A stretch of 64,000 nucleotides of DNA from Bacteroidota bacterium (GCA_018902795.1 JAHIQD010000003.1:174656-238655); one strand, 5' to 3'. Shown: positions 26,949-35,864, numbered from the stretch's first letter. Notes: a model not told the origin generated them from the sequence alone. Program-made: numbers and translations.

Positions 26949-27236
26949 CTACTTTTCCAGCTCTTCCAGCAACTGATTAATCTGCATTAATCTTTCGTTG
27001 GAAGCATGTATATTTTTTTCGTTTGTGATGACTGATACTTCTGCGTTGGTTCCCAGTTTTAGGGCGCACATTGCCAAAGCATCCTGCTTATCTCTCACGT
27101 CAAAATTCTGTTCAAAATCTTTAATCATCGCTTCAATCTGTTTACCGACTTTACGAAGCGTCTCTTCTTCGGCGGCAGGCACATTCAATGGATAATTTCT
27201 TCCGGCAATGTTGATGGTAATTCTTCTTACTTCCAT
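26949..27236 (-). CDS. zapA: Cell division protein ZapA
   Basis: Stabilises the FtsZ ring. 95 residues from the ATG at 27236 (MEVRRITINIAGRNYPLNVP); the typical ZapA N-terminal domain is followed by a coiled coil (about 50-95, ending LMQINQLLEELEK). Its start overlaps the stop of the upstream coiled-coil gene by one base (TAATG), so translation is coupled. The in-frame extension upstream would overlap that gene further and is not family-like. The 6S RNA gene begins ~23 bases after the stop. Confidence 0.93.
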   Translation of the reverse strand: MEVRRITINIAGRNYPLNVPAAEEETLRKVGKQIEAMIKDFEQNFDVRDKQDALAMCALKLGTNAEVSVITNEKNIHASNERLMQINQLLEELEK

Positions 27237-27538
27237 TACAACCCGCTGTTTTGAAGTTCTGCAATACATTGGTCCACTTCTTTAATCAAACGGTTGATGT
27301 GGTTTTTCATCAGTCGGTTGTGATCTGGATTTCCTGTGATTGCCGAGTACAGTTTTATATTTTTTTGTTCTTCTGCTAAAACCTGGTTTTTTTTCCTTTC
27401 CTCGTCGTATTTCTTCTTCAGTTCATCATGCTCCTGGGATAATTCCAAATATTTTTCGTTGAGATTCTGGTAATTCTTAGTTACGTTTAAAATCTTTTTT
27501 TCTAAAACCGAAAAATTATTTTCTAAATCTTTGAGCAT
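27236..27538 (-). CDS. Small coiled-coil protein, ZapB-like partner of ZapA
   Basis: 100 residues, nearly all heptad-like coiled coil (LENNFSVLEKKI through KKYDEERKKNQVLAEEQ), ending in a short conserved-looking segment (HNRLMKNHINRLIKEVDQCIAEL). Translationally coupled to zapA by a TAATG overlap. The pairing with zapA suggests a division role like ZapB, but the sequence alone shows only a coiled coil. Confidence 0.75.
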   Translation of the reverse strand: MLKDLENNFSVLEKKILNVTKNYQNLNEKYLELSQEHDELKKKYDEERKKNQVLAEEQKNIKLYSAITGNPDHNRLMKNHINRLIKEVDQCIAELQNSGL

Positions 27539-27627
27539 TTTCAGGCTTAATTAATTCTAACTATTTAGCAAAAATATAAAATTTAAATTTGAATTGGTGA
27601 ATTATTTAAAGAATTTGTTGAAATAAA

Positions 27628-27660
27628 AAAGAGAAAATGCTATGCACTTTCTCTTTAGTT
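27628..27660 (-). terminator. Intrinsic terminator after porT
   Basis: On the minus strand AAAGAGAAA pairs with TTTCTCTTT around a ~12-base loop that can pair further (TGC/GCA), followed by T residues. Confidence 0.8.
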
Positions 27661-27677
27661 TTTATTTTACTGAAAAA

Positions 27678-28463
27678 TTATTCGAATTTAAGGACAAACA
27701 TCAGGGCTCGGGTCTTTCCGGTTGCGATTGCGGAAGTCCAGTACGGAGGTGTTTCAGCGTTATCCGACACCATCTCATCATTCATCATAAAGGTACCGCG
27801 GAAACCTGGAGTTAACTTGAATCTGCTGAAGTAAAACTGAATCCCAACTTCTGCCGACCACGCAAAATTACTTGCAGTGGTGCGGAACATTCCCTGCTGA
27901 TTGTCGTCTGCTGCTTTGCTGTTCGACTGCAGATTCATCATCCAGTTCACGCCTGCCGCCGCGTAAGGACGCGAATTGTACCATCGGTCACCATGTACTT
28001 CGATGAGTAAAGGCAAATCAACATAAGTGGATTTTACAGTTCTCAGCTTATCTGCATCGGTAAGCGTTCTCGGAGTGAATGGTTGGTTCGCAGGCGTTCC
28101 GGCTGCATACTGATCATTTGACTGGGTATCAAACATGATTTCGCGTTCTACGAACTGCAATCCTGGTTCAAATCTTATGTCAAAGTTTTCATTAAGCCTC
28201 ATTTTACCGATCAGTCCGGCACCGAAACTGTAGGAAGATTTGGTCTGCACCAGATTTTTCTGTCCGTCCATCCCGAATTTTGGGTCTAAAACGAGTTTAT
28301 AATCAAAATTGTTTCCGGCAAGAAAAAAACCGTAGCTGAATTTCTGGTCGTCAAAACCTTCCAGATTATCCGCGCGGTCTTTGGTACGGAAGAGTTGCGC
28401 ATTAAAAAATGACGCAACAAAAATTGCCGTAACTAAATTAATTTTTAAAACTGTTTTCCCCAT
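27678..28463 (-). CDS. porT: PorT-family outer-membrane beta-barrel (T9SS component)
   Basis: 261 residues, signal peptide (to FFNAQ), then antiparallel strands ending in an aromatic (RALMFVLKFE). Segments such as FSYGFFLAGNNFDYKLV, FEPGLQFVEREI and STYVDLPLLIEVHGDRWYNSRPY match PorT/SprT, required for type IX secretion and gliding in Bacteroidota. It lies 3 bases downstream of menG, and ubiE-porT adjacency is well known in Flavobacteriia. The M1 aminopeptidase at 12.8-14.7 kb carries a tail for this machine. Confidence 0.92.
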   Translation of the reverse strand: MGKTVLKINLVTAIFVASFFNAQLFRTKDRADNLEGFDDQKFSYGFFLAGNNFDYKLVLDPKFGMDGQKNLVQTKSSYSFGAGLIGKMRLNENFDIRFEPGLQFVEREIMFDTQSNDQYAAGTPANQPFTPRTLTDADKLRTVKSTYVDLPLLIEVHGDRWYNSRPYAAAGVNWMMNLQSNSKAADDNQQGMFRTTASNFAWSAEVGIQFYFSRFKLTPGFRGTFMMNDEMVSDNAETPPYWTSAIATGKTRALMFVLKFE

Positions 28464-28466
28464 ATA

Positions 28467-29186
28467 TTATTTGGTTGCCTTATAAATCGTTGCAATACCT
28501 AAGCTTAGTTTTTTGTATTCTACCTTTTTAAAACCCGTATTCAGAAGAATGTTTTTCATTTTCTCCCCAAAAGGAAAAGCATTTACCGAATCTGGAAGAT
28601 AAGTGTACGCTCTGTTGTCTTTTGAAACCAATTTACCGATCTGCGGTAAAATATTTTTAAAATAGAACATATAAAAAGGCCCTAAAAACCCTTCCACTTT
28701 AGAAAACTCAAGAATATAAACGCTTCTGTTCTCCTTCACTACTCTTCTAAGCTCTGCTAAACCTTTTTCAAGATTCTCGAAATTTCTTACTCCAAATGCA
28801 ACGGAAACCGCATCAAATTTATTGCTTTCAAACGGCAGGTTTTCCGCATCTCCTTTCTGCATGGAAATCTCGCCGTCTAAATTAAGTTTTTTTATTTTAT
28901 AAATACCAACATTCAGCATCTGCTGCGATAAATCTAAACCCACCACCTTCGCTCCGGTTCCTTTCTGAACGGCAATCGCCAAATCTCCTGTTCCGGTAGC
29001 AACATCCAGAACTTCTTTCGGCTGATCGTTATTCATCCATTTTACCAAAGTATTTCTCCACAGAACATCAATTTTCATGGAAAGCACATGGTTCAGTAAA
29101 TCGTATTTGGGAGCGATATTATCGAACATATCTTCAACTTCACTCTTTTTTCCTGCTTCTGTATTGTATGGTTTAACCTGGTTCAA
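28467..29186 (-). CDS. menG: Demethylmenaquinone methyltransferase
   Basis: Last step of menaquinone synthesis (UbiE/MenG family). 239 residues: NIAPKYDLLNHVLSMKIDVLWR, the SAM motif VLDVATGTGDLAIAV, FDAVSVAFGVRNFENLEKGLAE and the C-terminal FKKVEYKKLSLGIATIYKATK. The start is a TTG at 29186 (NQVKPYNTEAG follows, as in relatives); no ATG is in frame upstream. Sits between a membrane-anchored hypothetical gene (11 bases upstream) and porT (3 bases downstream), so all three are one operon. Confidence 0.95.
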   Translation of the reverse strand: MNQVKPYNTEAGKKSEVEDMFDNIAPKYDLLNHVLSMKIDVLWRNTLVKWMNNDQPKEVLDVATGTGDLAIAVQKGTGAKVVGLDLSQQMLNVGIYKIKKLNLDGEISMQKGDAENLPFESNKFDAVSVAFGVRNFENLEKGLAELRRVVKENRSVYILEFSKVEGFLGPFYMFYFKNILPQIGKLVSKDNRAYTYLPDSVNAFPFGEKMKNILLNTGFKKVEYKKLSLGIATIYKATK

Positions 29187-29197
29187 AATGCTGTATT

Positions 29198-29767
29198 TTA
29201 AAATTTATAGTATTCTTTATAGTAATTCAGAAAATCCTGCTTTCTGAAAATTTTAGTCCGCGATTCTACTTTCTGGACATTTTTTATCACTTTATCATAA
29301 TCTTCATCGATGTTGAAGTAAAAATCGTCAGTATATAGTTTATTGAAATGTTTGGGTTCGTTAAGATAATTTTTACCGTCGATTACTGTTGCTTTTCGTG
29401 CAGCAATAAGGGAATCTTTATTTAAGCCGTAGCCGTAAAACTGTTCGTTGATATAATAATCCTGATGGGCGATATTCAGCAAACCGCGGTCCTTGTTCAC
29501 CACAAAACCTGAATCGTAAAGGATCTTCTTCTGTCCGTCGAAAACCTGGATGTCATTTTTACCTTTTTTAAGATCCACCTGCACTTTCTGTCCTGCGGCG
29601 ATGATGTTTTCGGTACCGTTATTAATCTTGAAATAAAAGGTATTATTGGTAGGATTATCTACGAGGTAATAATTTTTTTTAGCTAAAAATAAAAAGTAAA
29701 CCCCAAAGGCAAACAGTACCGTAATAACCGAAATAACCAAACCTTTGGTGGAAGCACTCATTTTCAT
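29198..29767 (-). CDS. Membrane-anchored hypothetical protein in the menG-porT operon
   Basis: 189 residues from the ATG at 29767. One N-terminal membrane helix (GLVISVITVLFAFGVYFLFL), then a predicted periplasmic part of ~160 residues with no motif I recognise; NNTFYFKINNGTENIIAAGQ resembles a small beta-sandwich. The in-frame TTG at 29797 is part of the promoter element, so I reject it as start. First gene of a unit with menG and porT; an envelope or T9SS accessory role is only a guess from position. Confidence 0.75.
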   Translation of the reverse strand: MKMSASTKGLVISVITVLFAFGVYFLFLAKKNYYLVDNPTNNTFYFKINNGTENIIAAGQKVQVDLKKGKNDIQVFDGQKKILYDSGFVVNKDRGLLNIAHQDYYINEQFYGYGLNKDSLIAARKATVIDGKNYLNEPKHFNKLYTDDFYFNIDEDYDKVIKNVQKVESRTKIFRKQDFLNYYKEYYKF

Positions 29768-29794
29768 AAAAAATTGGTCTAAATAGAACTTTTG

Positions 29795-29802
29795 CAAATT
29801 TA
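29795..29802 (-). promoter_or_regulatory. Promoter -7 element of the menG-porT operon
   Basis: On the minus strand, TAAATTTG matches TAnnTTTG and lies 27 bases before the ATG at 29767. Its last three bases form an in-frame TTG. Confidence 0.65.
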
Positions 29803-29840
29803 ATAATAATTTTCATTCAAGCCGATACAATATTAATTCT

Positions 29841-29848
29841 TAACTTTG
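29841..29848 (+). promoter_or_regulatory. Promoter -7 element of the KAS III-like gene
   Basis: TAACTTTG matches TAnnTTTG and ends 22 bases before the ATG at 29871; divergent from the menG operon promoter 38 bases away. Confidence 0.65.
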
Positions 29849-29870
29849 CCCGAAATTTTTTAATTACAAT

Positions 29871-30938
29871 ATGCCCAACACAATCATTATAGGTTCAGGA
29901 AGTTATATTCCTACAAAAGTTATCGGGAGAGAACATTTCATTAATTCTGTTTTCTATACCGACGAAGGTGACAAAATTGACAAACCTAATGAAGAAATCA
30001 TCCAGAAATTTGTGGATATCACGGAGATTGAAAACCGCAGATATCTTGAAGATGATGAGTTCAATTCAGATTTGGGTTACAGGGCCGCAAAAGAAGCCAT
30101 CTACGATGCACACATTAATCAGGAAGATTTAGATTATATTATTTACGCCAGTAATTTTGGTGAAGTTGATAAAAATGGAATGACCAATTTCATGCCTTCC
30201 ATGTCAGCAAGGGTAAAAAACAAACTGGGCATACAAAACAGAAGATGTGTGAATTATGACATGATTTTCGGTTGTCCGGGTTGGGTTGAAGCCATGATTT
30301 TAGCGGATACTTTAATTAAGGCAAAAAAAGCAAAACTTATTCTCGTAGTAGGTTCTGAAACTTTAAGCAGGGTTACAGACGCCTTCGACAGAAACAAAAT
30401 GATTTTTGCTGACGGCGCCGGTGCTGTAGTAGTAAAAGCCACCGACGATGAAAATGTAGGGATTATTGCTGATGCAACACTTTGTGATAACAATGCGGAA
30501 CTTAATTATCTTGAAAACGCCCCTTCTTTAAAAAAGGATGAAGATCAAAAACCGCTCTACATAAGAATGCACGGAAGAAAAATTTATGAATACGCTCTGA
30601 AATATGTTCCGGATGCCATCAAAGAAACCATTGACAAAGCCGGTTTAACGATTGATGATATCGATAAAATCTTAATTCATCAGGCGAATGCAAAAATGGA
30701 TTACGCGATGATTTCCAGACTTCATAAACTGTACGGAAAAAAAGATTATGACCATGATATTGCTCCAATGACGATTCAGGATTTAGGAAATTCATCTGTA
30801 GCTACCATTCCTACAATGTTTGATTTAATCATCAAAGGAAATATGAAAGGACAGAATTTCAAAGAAAAAGGAAATATTGTTTTTGCATCTGTTGGCGCAG
30901 GAATGAATATCAACGCCATTGTCTATAAATTTCCGTAA
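29871..30938 (+). CDS. 3-oxoacyl-ACP synthase III-family (FabH-like) enzyme
   Basis: Condenses an acyl-CoA or acyl-ACP with malonyl-ACP. 355 residues, slightly longer than housekeeping FabH (~320-335) because of an insertion after residue 20 (HFINSVFYTDEGDKID). The catalytic triad is present: Cys in MIFGCPGWVEAM, His in LIHQANAKMDY and Asn in DLGNSSVATIP. The longer form is common in Bacteroidota and may be a second KAS III of distinct substrate use. Single gene with own promoter and terminator. Confidence 0.9.
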   Translation: MPNTIIIGSGSYIPTKVIGREHFINSVFYTDEGDKIDKPNEEIIQKFVDITEIENRRYLEDDEFNSDLGYRAAKEAIYDAHINQEDLDYIIYASNFGEVDKNGMTNFMPSMSARVKNKLGIQNRRCVNYDMIFGCPGWVEAMILADTLIKAKKAKLILVVGSETLSRVTDAFDRNKMIFADGAGAVVVKATDDENVGIIADATLCDNNAELNYLENAPSLKKDEDQKPLYIRMHGRKIYEYALKYVPDAIKETIDKAGLTIDDIDKILIHQANAKMDYAMISRLHKLYGKKDYDHDIAPMTIQDLGNSSVATIPTMFDLIIKGNMKGQNFKEKGNIVFASVGAGMNINAIVYKFP

Positions 30939-30963
30939 CCGAACATATTTAAAAATACAGAAC

Positions 30964-30992
30964 AGCACAAAAACACATTTTGTGCTTTTTTA
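30964..30992 (+). terminator. Intrinsic terminator
   Basis: AGCACAAAA (30964-30972) pairs with TTTTGTGCT (30978-30986), then T residues. Confidence 0.88.
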
Positions 30993-31005
30993 TTGAAATT
31001 TACCC

Positions 31006-32211
31006 ATGCAGAAAAATTTTTTAATCATTACCGGAATTATTTTCATCCTGGAATTTTACGTTTATCAGGCGTTTAAAACCATTACCTCCAACAGCTGGTT
31101 GCGTATTGGTTATTGGGTGATCACGCTATTCGTGTATGGTTTGTTCATCTATGAATTATTAAATTTCAAGCGTACCGACAGGGACCATCACAGGATTCAG
31201 ATCGTCGCTTCTATCTTTTTAATTTTCCTGCTTCCTAAACTCTTTATCGTGTTTTTCCTTATTCTGGAAGATATTAGCAGGTTTTTCCGATACCTTTTCA
31301 CCTTTTATGCAAAACCCGAAAGCTATTTTCCGGAGCGAAGACAGTTCCTCAGTGTTTTAGGATTGGGATTGGCTGGAGTTTTTTCAGCATTAGTCATCGA
31401 TGGAATTATTTTCGGAAAATACCGCCATCGTGTTAGAAAAGTAAAAATAAAAATTGCGGGTTTGCCCCAAAGTTTCAAAGGATACAAAATCGTACAGATT
31501 TCCGATGTTCACGCAGGAAGTTTTTTTCATCCCGAAAAATTACAGAAAGCAATCGACCTGATTAATGAACAAGAGGCCGATTTGGTTTTATTTACCGGCG
31601 ATATGGTGAATAATTTTGCAAGTGAATTCAAGCCTTTTGTTCCTCTGTTTTCCTCCATTCAGTCAAAAGACGGAAAATTTTCTATCCTCGGAAATCACGA
31701 TTACGGCGATTATGCCGAATGGAATTCAGCGGAAGAAAAAGCGGAGAATATTCCCAATTTGATCGGGTTACAAAAAGAAGCCGGCTTTGAAATGCTGAGA
31801 AACGAGCACCGTTTTATCGAAAAAAACGGTGAAAAACTTTATATCCTAGGCGTTGAAAACTGGGGAGAAAAACCATTTCCGCAATATGGTGATCTGAACA
31901 AAGCTTCTTCCGGAATTCCCGAAGATGCAGCAAAAATATTGATGAGCCACGACCCTACCCATTTTGATGCGGTGGTAAAAAAGCACCCTTCCAATGTGCA
32001 TTTAACGCTTTCCGGGCATACGCACGGAATGCAGTTTGGGATTGATCTTAAAAACGTCCGCTGGTCGCCGGTGCAGTACCGTTATAAGAAATGGGCAGAT
32101 TTGTATGAAAGTGAAGGTAAACACCTTTATGTGAACCGTGGTTTCGGTGTGATCGGATTCCCTGGAAGAGTCGGAATTGAGCCTGAAATCACCCTTATTG
32201 AACTGAGTTAA
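31006..32211 (+). CDS. Membrane-anchored metallophosphoesterase
   Basis: 401 residues. Four N-terminal membrane helices (about 5-25, 32-52, 67-90, 115-137), then a calcineurin-like phosphoesterase domain facing the cytoplasm or periplasm. The dimetal site is complete: QISDVHAGSF, LFTGDMVNN, SILGNHDYGDY, MSHDPTHFD and LSGHTHGMQFG. YkuE/LpxG-type relatives act on lipids or UDP-diacylglucosamine, but the substrate cannot be read from the sequence. Likely co-transcribed with the GNAT gene 18 bases downstream. Confidence 0.9.
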   Translation: MQKNFLIITGIIFILEFYVYQAFKTITSNSWLRIGYWVITLFVYGLFIYELLNFKRTDRDHHRIQIVASIFLIFLLPKLFIVFFLILEDISRFFRYLFTFYAKPESYFPERRQFLSVLGLGLAGVFSALVIDGIIFGKYRHRVRKVKIKIAGLPQSFKGYKIVQISDVHAGSFFHPEKLQKAIDLINEQEADLVLFTGDMVNNFASEFKPFVPLFSSIQSKDGKFSILGNHDYGDYAEWNSAEEKAENIPNLIGLQKEAGFEMLRNEHRFIEKNGEKLYILGVENWGEKPFPQYGDLNKASSGIPEDAAKILMSHDPTHFDAVVKKHPSNVHLTLSGHTHGMQFGIDLKNVRWSPVQYRYKKWADLYESEGKHLYVNRGFGVIGFPGRVGIEPEITLIELS

Positions 32212-32229
32212 ATTTTAATCTTAAACCTG

Positions 32230-32724
32230 ATGACTTCATTTAAAAAAGCTGCTGAAACTGATATTGAGATGATCCGTGAATTGGCAGAAAAGTCCTGGAA
32301 TTCTGCTTATGCCAACATTCTTACTCAGCAACAGATCGATTATATGCTTTTGGAAATGTATTCGGTTGAAGAAATTTCTTCGCATTTACAAAATCCAAAT
32401 TATCATTATTATTTAATCTTTAATGAAAATACTGCCGTAGGTTTTATCGGATTTGAACATCATTACGAACCTGAAACCACTAAACTTCACCGGATTTATT
32501 TAATTGACAGCGCAAAAGGAAAAGGCTGCGGAAAAGCCGCTTTAAATTTTCTAAAAAAACAAGTGTCATTAAATGGCGATCACCGAATTATTTTAAATGT
32601 GAATAAAGAAAACAAAGCTAAAGCTGTTTACGAATCACAGGGTTTCACCATTTATAAAGAGGATATCTTTCATATTGGAAACGGCTTTGTAATGGACGAT
32701 TACCTGATGGAATTCAAATTGTAG
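32230..32724 (+). CDS. GNAT-family N-acetyltransferase
   Basis: 164 residues. Acetyl-CoA site near residues 88-105 (LHRIYLIDSAKGKGCGKAALNFL, the R/Q-x-x-G-x-G/A segment as AKGKGCGKA), followed by RIILNVNKENKAKAVYESQGF. Substrate unknown. Follows the metallophosphoesterase by 18 bases. An ordinary member of a large family, possibly acting on a small molecule or protein N-terminus. Confidence 0.9.
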   Translation: MTSFKKAAETDIEMIRELAEKSWNSAYANILTQQQIDYMLLEMYSVEEISSHLQNPNYHYYLIFNENTAVGFIGFEHHYEPETTKLHRIYLIDSAKGKGCGKAALNFLKKQVSLNGDHRIILNVNKENKAKAVYESQGFTIYKEDIFHIGNGFVMDDYLMEFKL

Positions 32725-32748
32725 CTTCAAGTTTTTTAGCTCAAATTT

Positions 32749-32756
32749 TATTTTTG
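32749..32756 (+). promoter_or_regulatory. Promoter -7 element of the small membrane-protein gene
   Basis: TATTTTTG matches TAnnTTTG and ends 45 bases before the ATG at 32802. Confidence 0.6.
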
Positions 32757-32801
32757 GTACGCTTTTAGAATGCTCTGTCGTATAACATTAAAAAATAAAT
32801 T

Positions 32802-33044
32802 ATGACACGAGCTAACTTATTCACCAAGATTCAGATCTTTGCCTTAGCGGTATTCGCAAACCTGGCTACGATCATGGTTACAGCGCAGGACAAGGCTGCA
32901 GATTTAAAGGTTGACGTAGACGTTAACAAAGGAACCGACGCAATGGGCGCGGACTGGATGAGAAATCCGATTGTATGGGTAATTGGCGCCTTGGTCCTCA
33001 TTATTATCATTGCCTTAGTTGCAAGAGGCGGCGGAAACAAATAA
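32802..33044 (+). CDS. Small membrane protein of unknown function
   Basis: 80 residues. N-terminal signal-like segment (IQIFALAVFANLATIMVTAQ), a short soluble loop with repeated Asp/Lys (LKVDVDVNKGTDA), then a C-terminal membrane helix (NPIVWVIGALVLIIIIALVAR) and GGGNK. The layout suggests a small inner-membrane protein with its loop in the periplasm. I do not recognise a family. Own promoter and terminator, which argues that it is a real gene. Confidence 0.75.
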   Translation: MTRANLFTKIQIFALAVFANLATIMVTAQDKAADLKVDVDVNKGTDAMGADWMRNPIVWVIGALVLIIIIALVARGGGNK

Positions 33045-33076
33045 TAAAAAACCACATCATATATTTCACTTAATAA

Positions 33077-33107
33077 AGGTCCCTTGATTGAAAGGGATCT
33101 TTTTTTA
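33077..33107 (+). terminator. Intrinsic terminator after the small membrane-protein gene
   Basis: AGGTCCCTT pairs with AAGGGATCT (one G-T wobble), followed by seven T residues. Confidence 0.85.
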
Positions 33108-33109
33108 TC

Positions 33110-33140
33110 AAAAAACCCGGATTGTTAGTCCGGGTTTTTA
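33110..33140 (-). terminator. Intrinsic terminator after alaS
   Basis: AAAAACCCGGA and TCCGGGTTTTT form an 11-bp stem with a 7-base loop. Read on the minus strand it ends in a T run; placed back-to-back with the preceding terminator. Confidence 0.88.
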
Positions 33141-33158
33141 ACTTATGTATATTTAAAC

Positions 33159-35816
33159 TTAAATTTCAAGAGCTTTCTGATAAGCATTTTCAATGCCTGC
33201 CAAATTTTTTCCCCCTGCAGTCGCAAAGCCCGGATTACCGCCGCCGCCGCCCTGGATTTCTTTAGCCAGTTCTTTCACGATATTTCCTGCGTGGTATTTT
33301 GCTTCCAAATCCTGCGAAACTCCTACGGTAATCATCGGTTTCTGATCAGCGTCAGAAATAATAATAATGACAGCATTGTCAATTTCTTTTTTCAGCTGGA
33401 ATACAATATCCTTCACGCTTCCTGCATCCATTGAAACTTTTTTAACCAACAGTTTTTTATCGCCGTTTTCAACAAAATCGTTTTTCCAGTTGGCGGTTTC
33501 ACCTTTAGCTTTTTCTTTTTTCAAACTTTCAATTTCAGATTTTAAACCCGAATTTTCCTCGATTAATTTTTCTACAGATTTCGCTAAATCTTTGGATTTC
33601 AATAAAGCAGAAATTTCTTTGACTTGAGTTTCCAGATTCTGGAAATATTCCGCAGATTTATCACCGGAAATGGCTTCAATCCTTCTGATTCCTGCAGCAG
33701 TTGAACTTTCATTCTGAATTTTAAAATGTCCGATTTCACCGGTGTTTTTCACGTGAGTTCCTCCACAAAGCTCTTTTGAACTTCCAAACTGAATCATTCT
33801 CACACTGTCTCCGTATTTTTCACCGAAAAGTGCCATTGCGCCTTTCTCCATCGCTTCTGCAATCGGAATATTTCTGAATTCCTGCAAGGCAATATTTTCC
33901 TTGATTTTTGCGTTGACTTTCTCTTCAACCCGTTTCAATTCTTCCTCACTCATTTTAGAAAAGTGCGAAAAATCAAAACGGAGATAATCAGGCCCTACGA
34001 AAGAACCTTTCTGTTCTACATGTGTTCCTAAAACTTCTCTCAAAGCCTCATGCAGCAAATGCGTCACCGAATGGTTGGCCTGAGTATTTTTTCTTTCATT
34101 CAAATTCACTTTTGCATAGAAAACCGCACCTGCATCTTTTGGCAAATCTTTAATCAAAGAAACAATCAGGTTATTTTCCTTTCGGGTTTCAAGAACTTCA
34201 ATGATATCTCCACAATTAGTAATATTAAAAACATCCGGACTTGAAATATCAAAGCCTTCAGTATAACTTGGAATCAGAATTCCCTTGTCACCAATTTGTC
34301 CGCCACCTTCAGGATAGAAAGGTGATTTTGATAAAACAATCTGGTAAAATTCACCGTCTTTATTTTCAATTTTACGGTAACGGGTGATATAAGTTTCAGC
34401 TTCGGTTTGGTCGTAACCAACGAAAGTTTCCTGCTTTTCTTCCAGAATCACCCAATCGTGAACTTTCTGTGCAGATGATTTTTTGGAACGCTGTTTCTGC
34501 TTTTCCATTTCTTCATCAAAGCCTTTTTCATCAACGGTCAGCTGCTTTTCTTCAGCAATAATTCTCGACAGATCTGCCGGAAATCCGTAAGTGTCATAAA
34601 GTTCAAAAACCTCAGCACCAGGAAGTGTTTTTTCGTTTTTGGAAATGGTTTCATTAATAATTAAATCGATTCGCTTCAAACCGTGTTCGATGGTTTTCAG
34701 GAAAGAAGATTCTTCTTCCTTAATCACTTCGGTAACCAATTTTTGTTGTTTCACTAATTCCGGAAAAAAATCACCCATTTCATTTCTTAAAACCGCTACC
34801 AACTCAAAAAGGAAAGGTTCTTTCATTCCTAAAAATCGGTAAGAATAGGAAATCGCTCTTCTTAAAATTCTTCTGATCACGTAACCGGCTCCACCGTTGG
34901 AAGGCAGCTGTCCGTCAGCAATTGCAAATGCAACCGCTCTGATATGATCCACAACCACACGGATTGAGATATCTTTTTCGTCTTCTAAAATTCCGGTATA
35001 TTTTTTACATGAAAGTTCTTCTACTTTAGCAATTAAAGGCGTGAAGACATCAGTATCATAATTGGATTTTTTGCCTTGCAAAGCCATACACAGACGCTCA
35101 AATCCCATTCCGGTATCAACATGTTGGGCAGGTAATTTCTCTAAACTTCCGTCAGCTTTTCTGTTGAATTCCATGAAAACGTTGTTCCAGATTTCAACGA
35201 CCTGTGGATGATCATTATTAATTAATTCTACCCCGGGAACTTGAGCTTTTTCTTCTTCAGATCTTAAATCCACGTGAATTTCTGAGCATGGTCCGCAAGG
35301 TCCGCTCTCTCCCATTTCCCAGAAATTGTCTTTTTTGTTTCCGTTGATGATTCGGCTTTCGTCAATATGGGATTTCCAGTAATCATAGGCATCCTGATCA
35401 CGTTCCAGATTTTCGGAAGCATCGCCTTCAAAAATGGTAACATATAAATTCTCTTTTGGAATTTTATATACTTCCGTCAGCAGTTCCCATGCAAAACCGA
35501 TGGCTTCTTTTTTAAAATAGTCGCCAAAAGACCAGTTCCCCAACATTTCAAACATCGTGTGATGGTAAGTATCACGGCCGACATCATCCAAATCGTTGTG
35601 CTTACCGGAAACCCGTAAACATTTTTGGGTATCGGCAATCCTTGGGGCTTTAGGTTTTTTATAACCCAGAAAATAATCCTTAAACTGCGTCATTCCCGAG
35701 TTCGAGAACATTAAAGTAGGATCATCTTTAAGCACAATAGGCGCCGAAGGAACGATAAGGTGTCCTTTTTCTTTAAAATAATCTAAAAACTGCTGTCGTA
35801 TCTGTTGTGAAGTCAT
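33159..35816 (-). CDS. alaS: Alanine--tRNA ligase
   Basis: Charges tRNA-Ala and hydrolyses mischarged Ser/Gly-tRNA-Ala. 885 residues: class II catalytic domain from the start (FKEKGHLIVPSAPI, MFSNSGMTQFKDYFLG), tRNA-recognition helices, editing domain with HSVTHLLHEALR and CGGTHVKNTGEIG (metal ligands), and the C-Ala oligomerisation domain ending in GGGGGNPGFATAGGKN. Single gene on the minus strand with TAAATTTG ~50 bases upstream. Complete and unremarkable. Confidence 0.98.
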   Translation of the reverse strand: MTSQQIRQQFLDYFKEKGHLIVPSAPIVLKDDPTLMFSNSGMTQFKDYFLGYKKPKAPRIADTQKCLRVSGKHNDLDDVGRDTYHHTMFEMLGNWSFGDYFKKEAIGFAWELLTEVYKIPKENLYVTIFEGDASENLERDQDAYDYWKSHIDESRIINGNKKDNFWEMGESGPCGPCSEIHVDLRSEEEKAQVPGVELINNDHPQVVEIWNNVFMEFNRKADGSLEKLPAQHVDTGMGFERLCMALQGKKSNYDTDVFTPLIAKVEELSCKKYTGILEDEKDISIRVVVDHIRAVAFAIADGQLPSNGGAGYVIRRILRRAISYSYRFLGMKEPFLFELVAVLRNEMGDFFPELVKQQKLVTEVIKEEESSFLKTIEHGLKRIDLIINETISKNEKTLPGAEVFELYDTYGFPADLSRIIAEEKQLTVDEKGFDEEMEKQKQRSKKSSAQKVHDWVILEEKQETFVGYDQTEAETYITRYRKIENKDGEFYQIVLSKSPFYPEGGGQIGDKGILIPSYTEGFDISSPDVFNITNCGDIIEVLETRKENNLIVSLIKDLPKDAGAVFYAKVNLNERKNTQANHSVTHLLHEALREVLGTHVEQKGSFVGPDYLRFDFSHFSKMSEEELKRVEEKVNAKIKENIALQEFRNIPIAEAMEKGAMALFGEKYGDSVRMIQFGSSKELCGGTHVKNTGEIGHFKIQNESSTAAGIRRIEAISGDKSAEYFQNLETQVKEISALLKSKDLAKSVEKLIEENSGLKSEIESLKKEKAKGETANWKNDFVENGDKKLLVKKVSMDAGSVKDIVFQLKKEIDNAVIIIISDADQKPMITVGVSQDLEAKYHAGNIVKELAKEIQGGGGGNPGFATAGGKNLAGIENAYQKALEI

Positions 35817-35864
35817 AGTTAGGTTTTGCTTTTAGCGGTTGCTTTGGCTTTTTTTGTAAGCATG

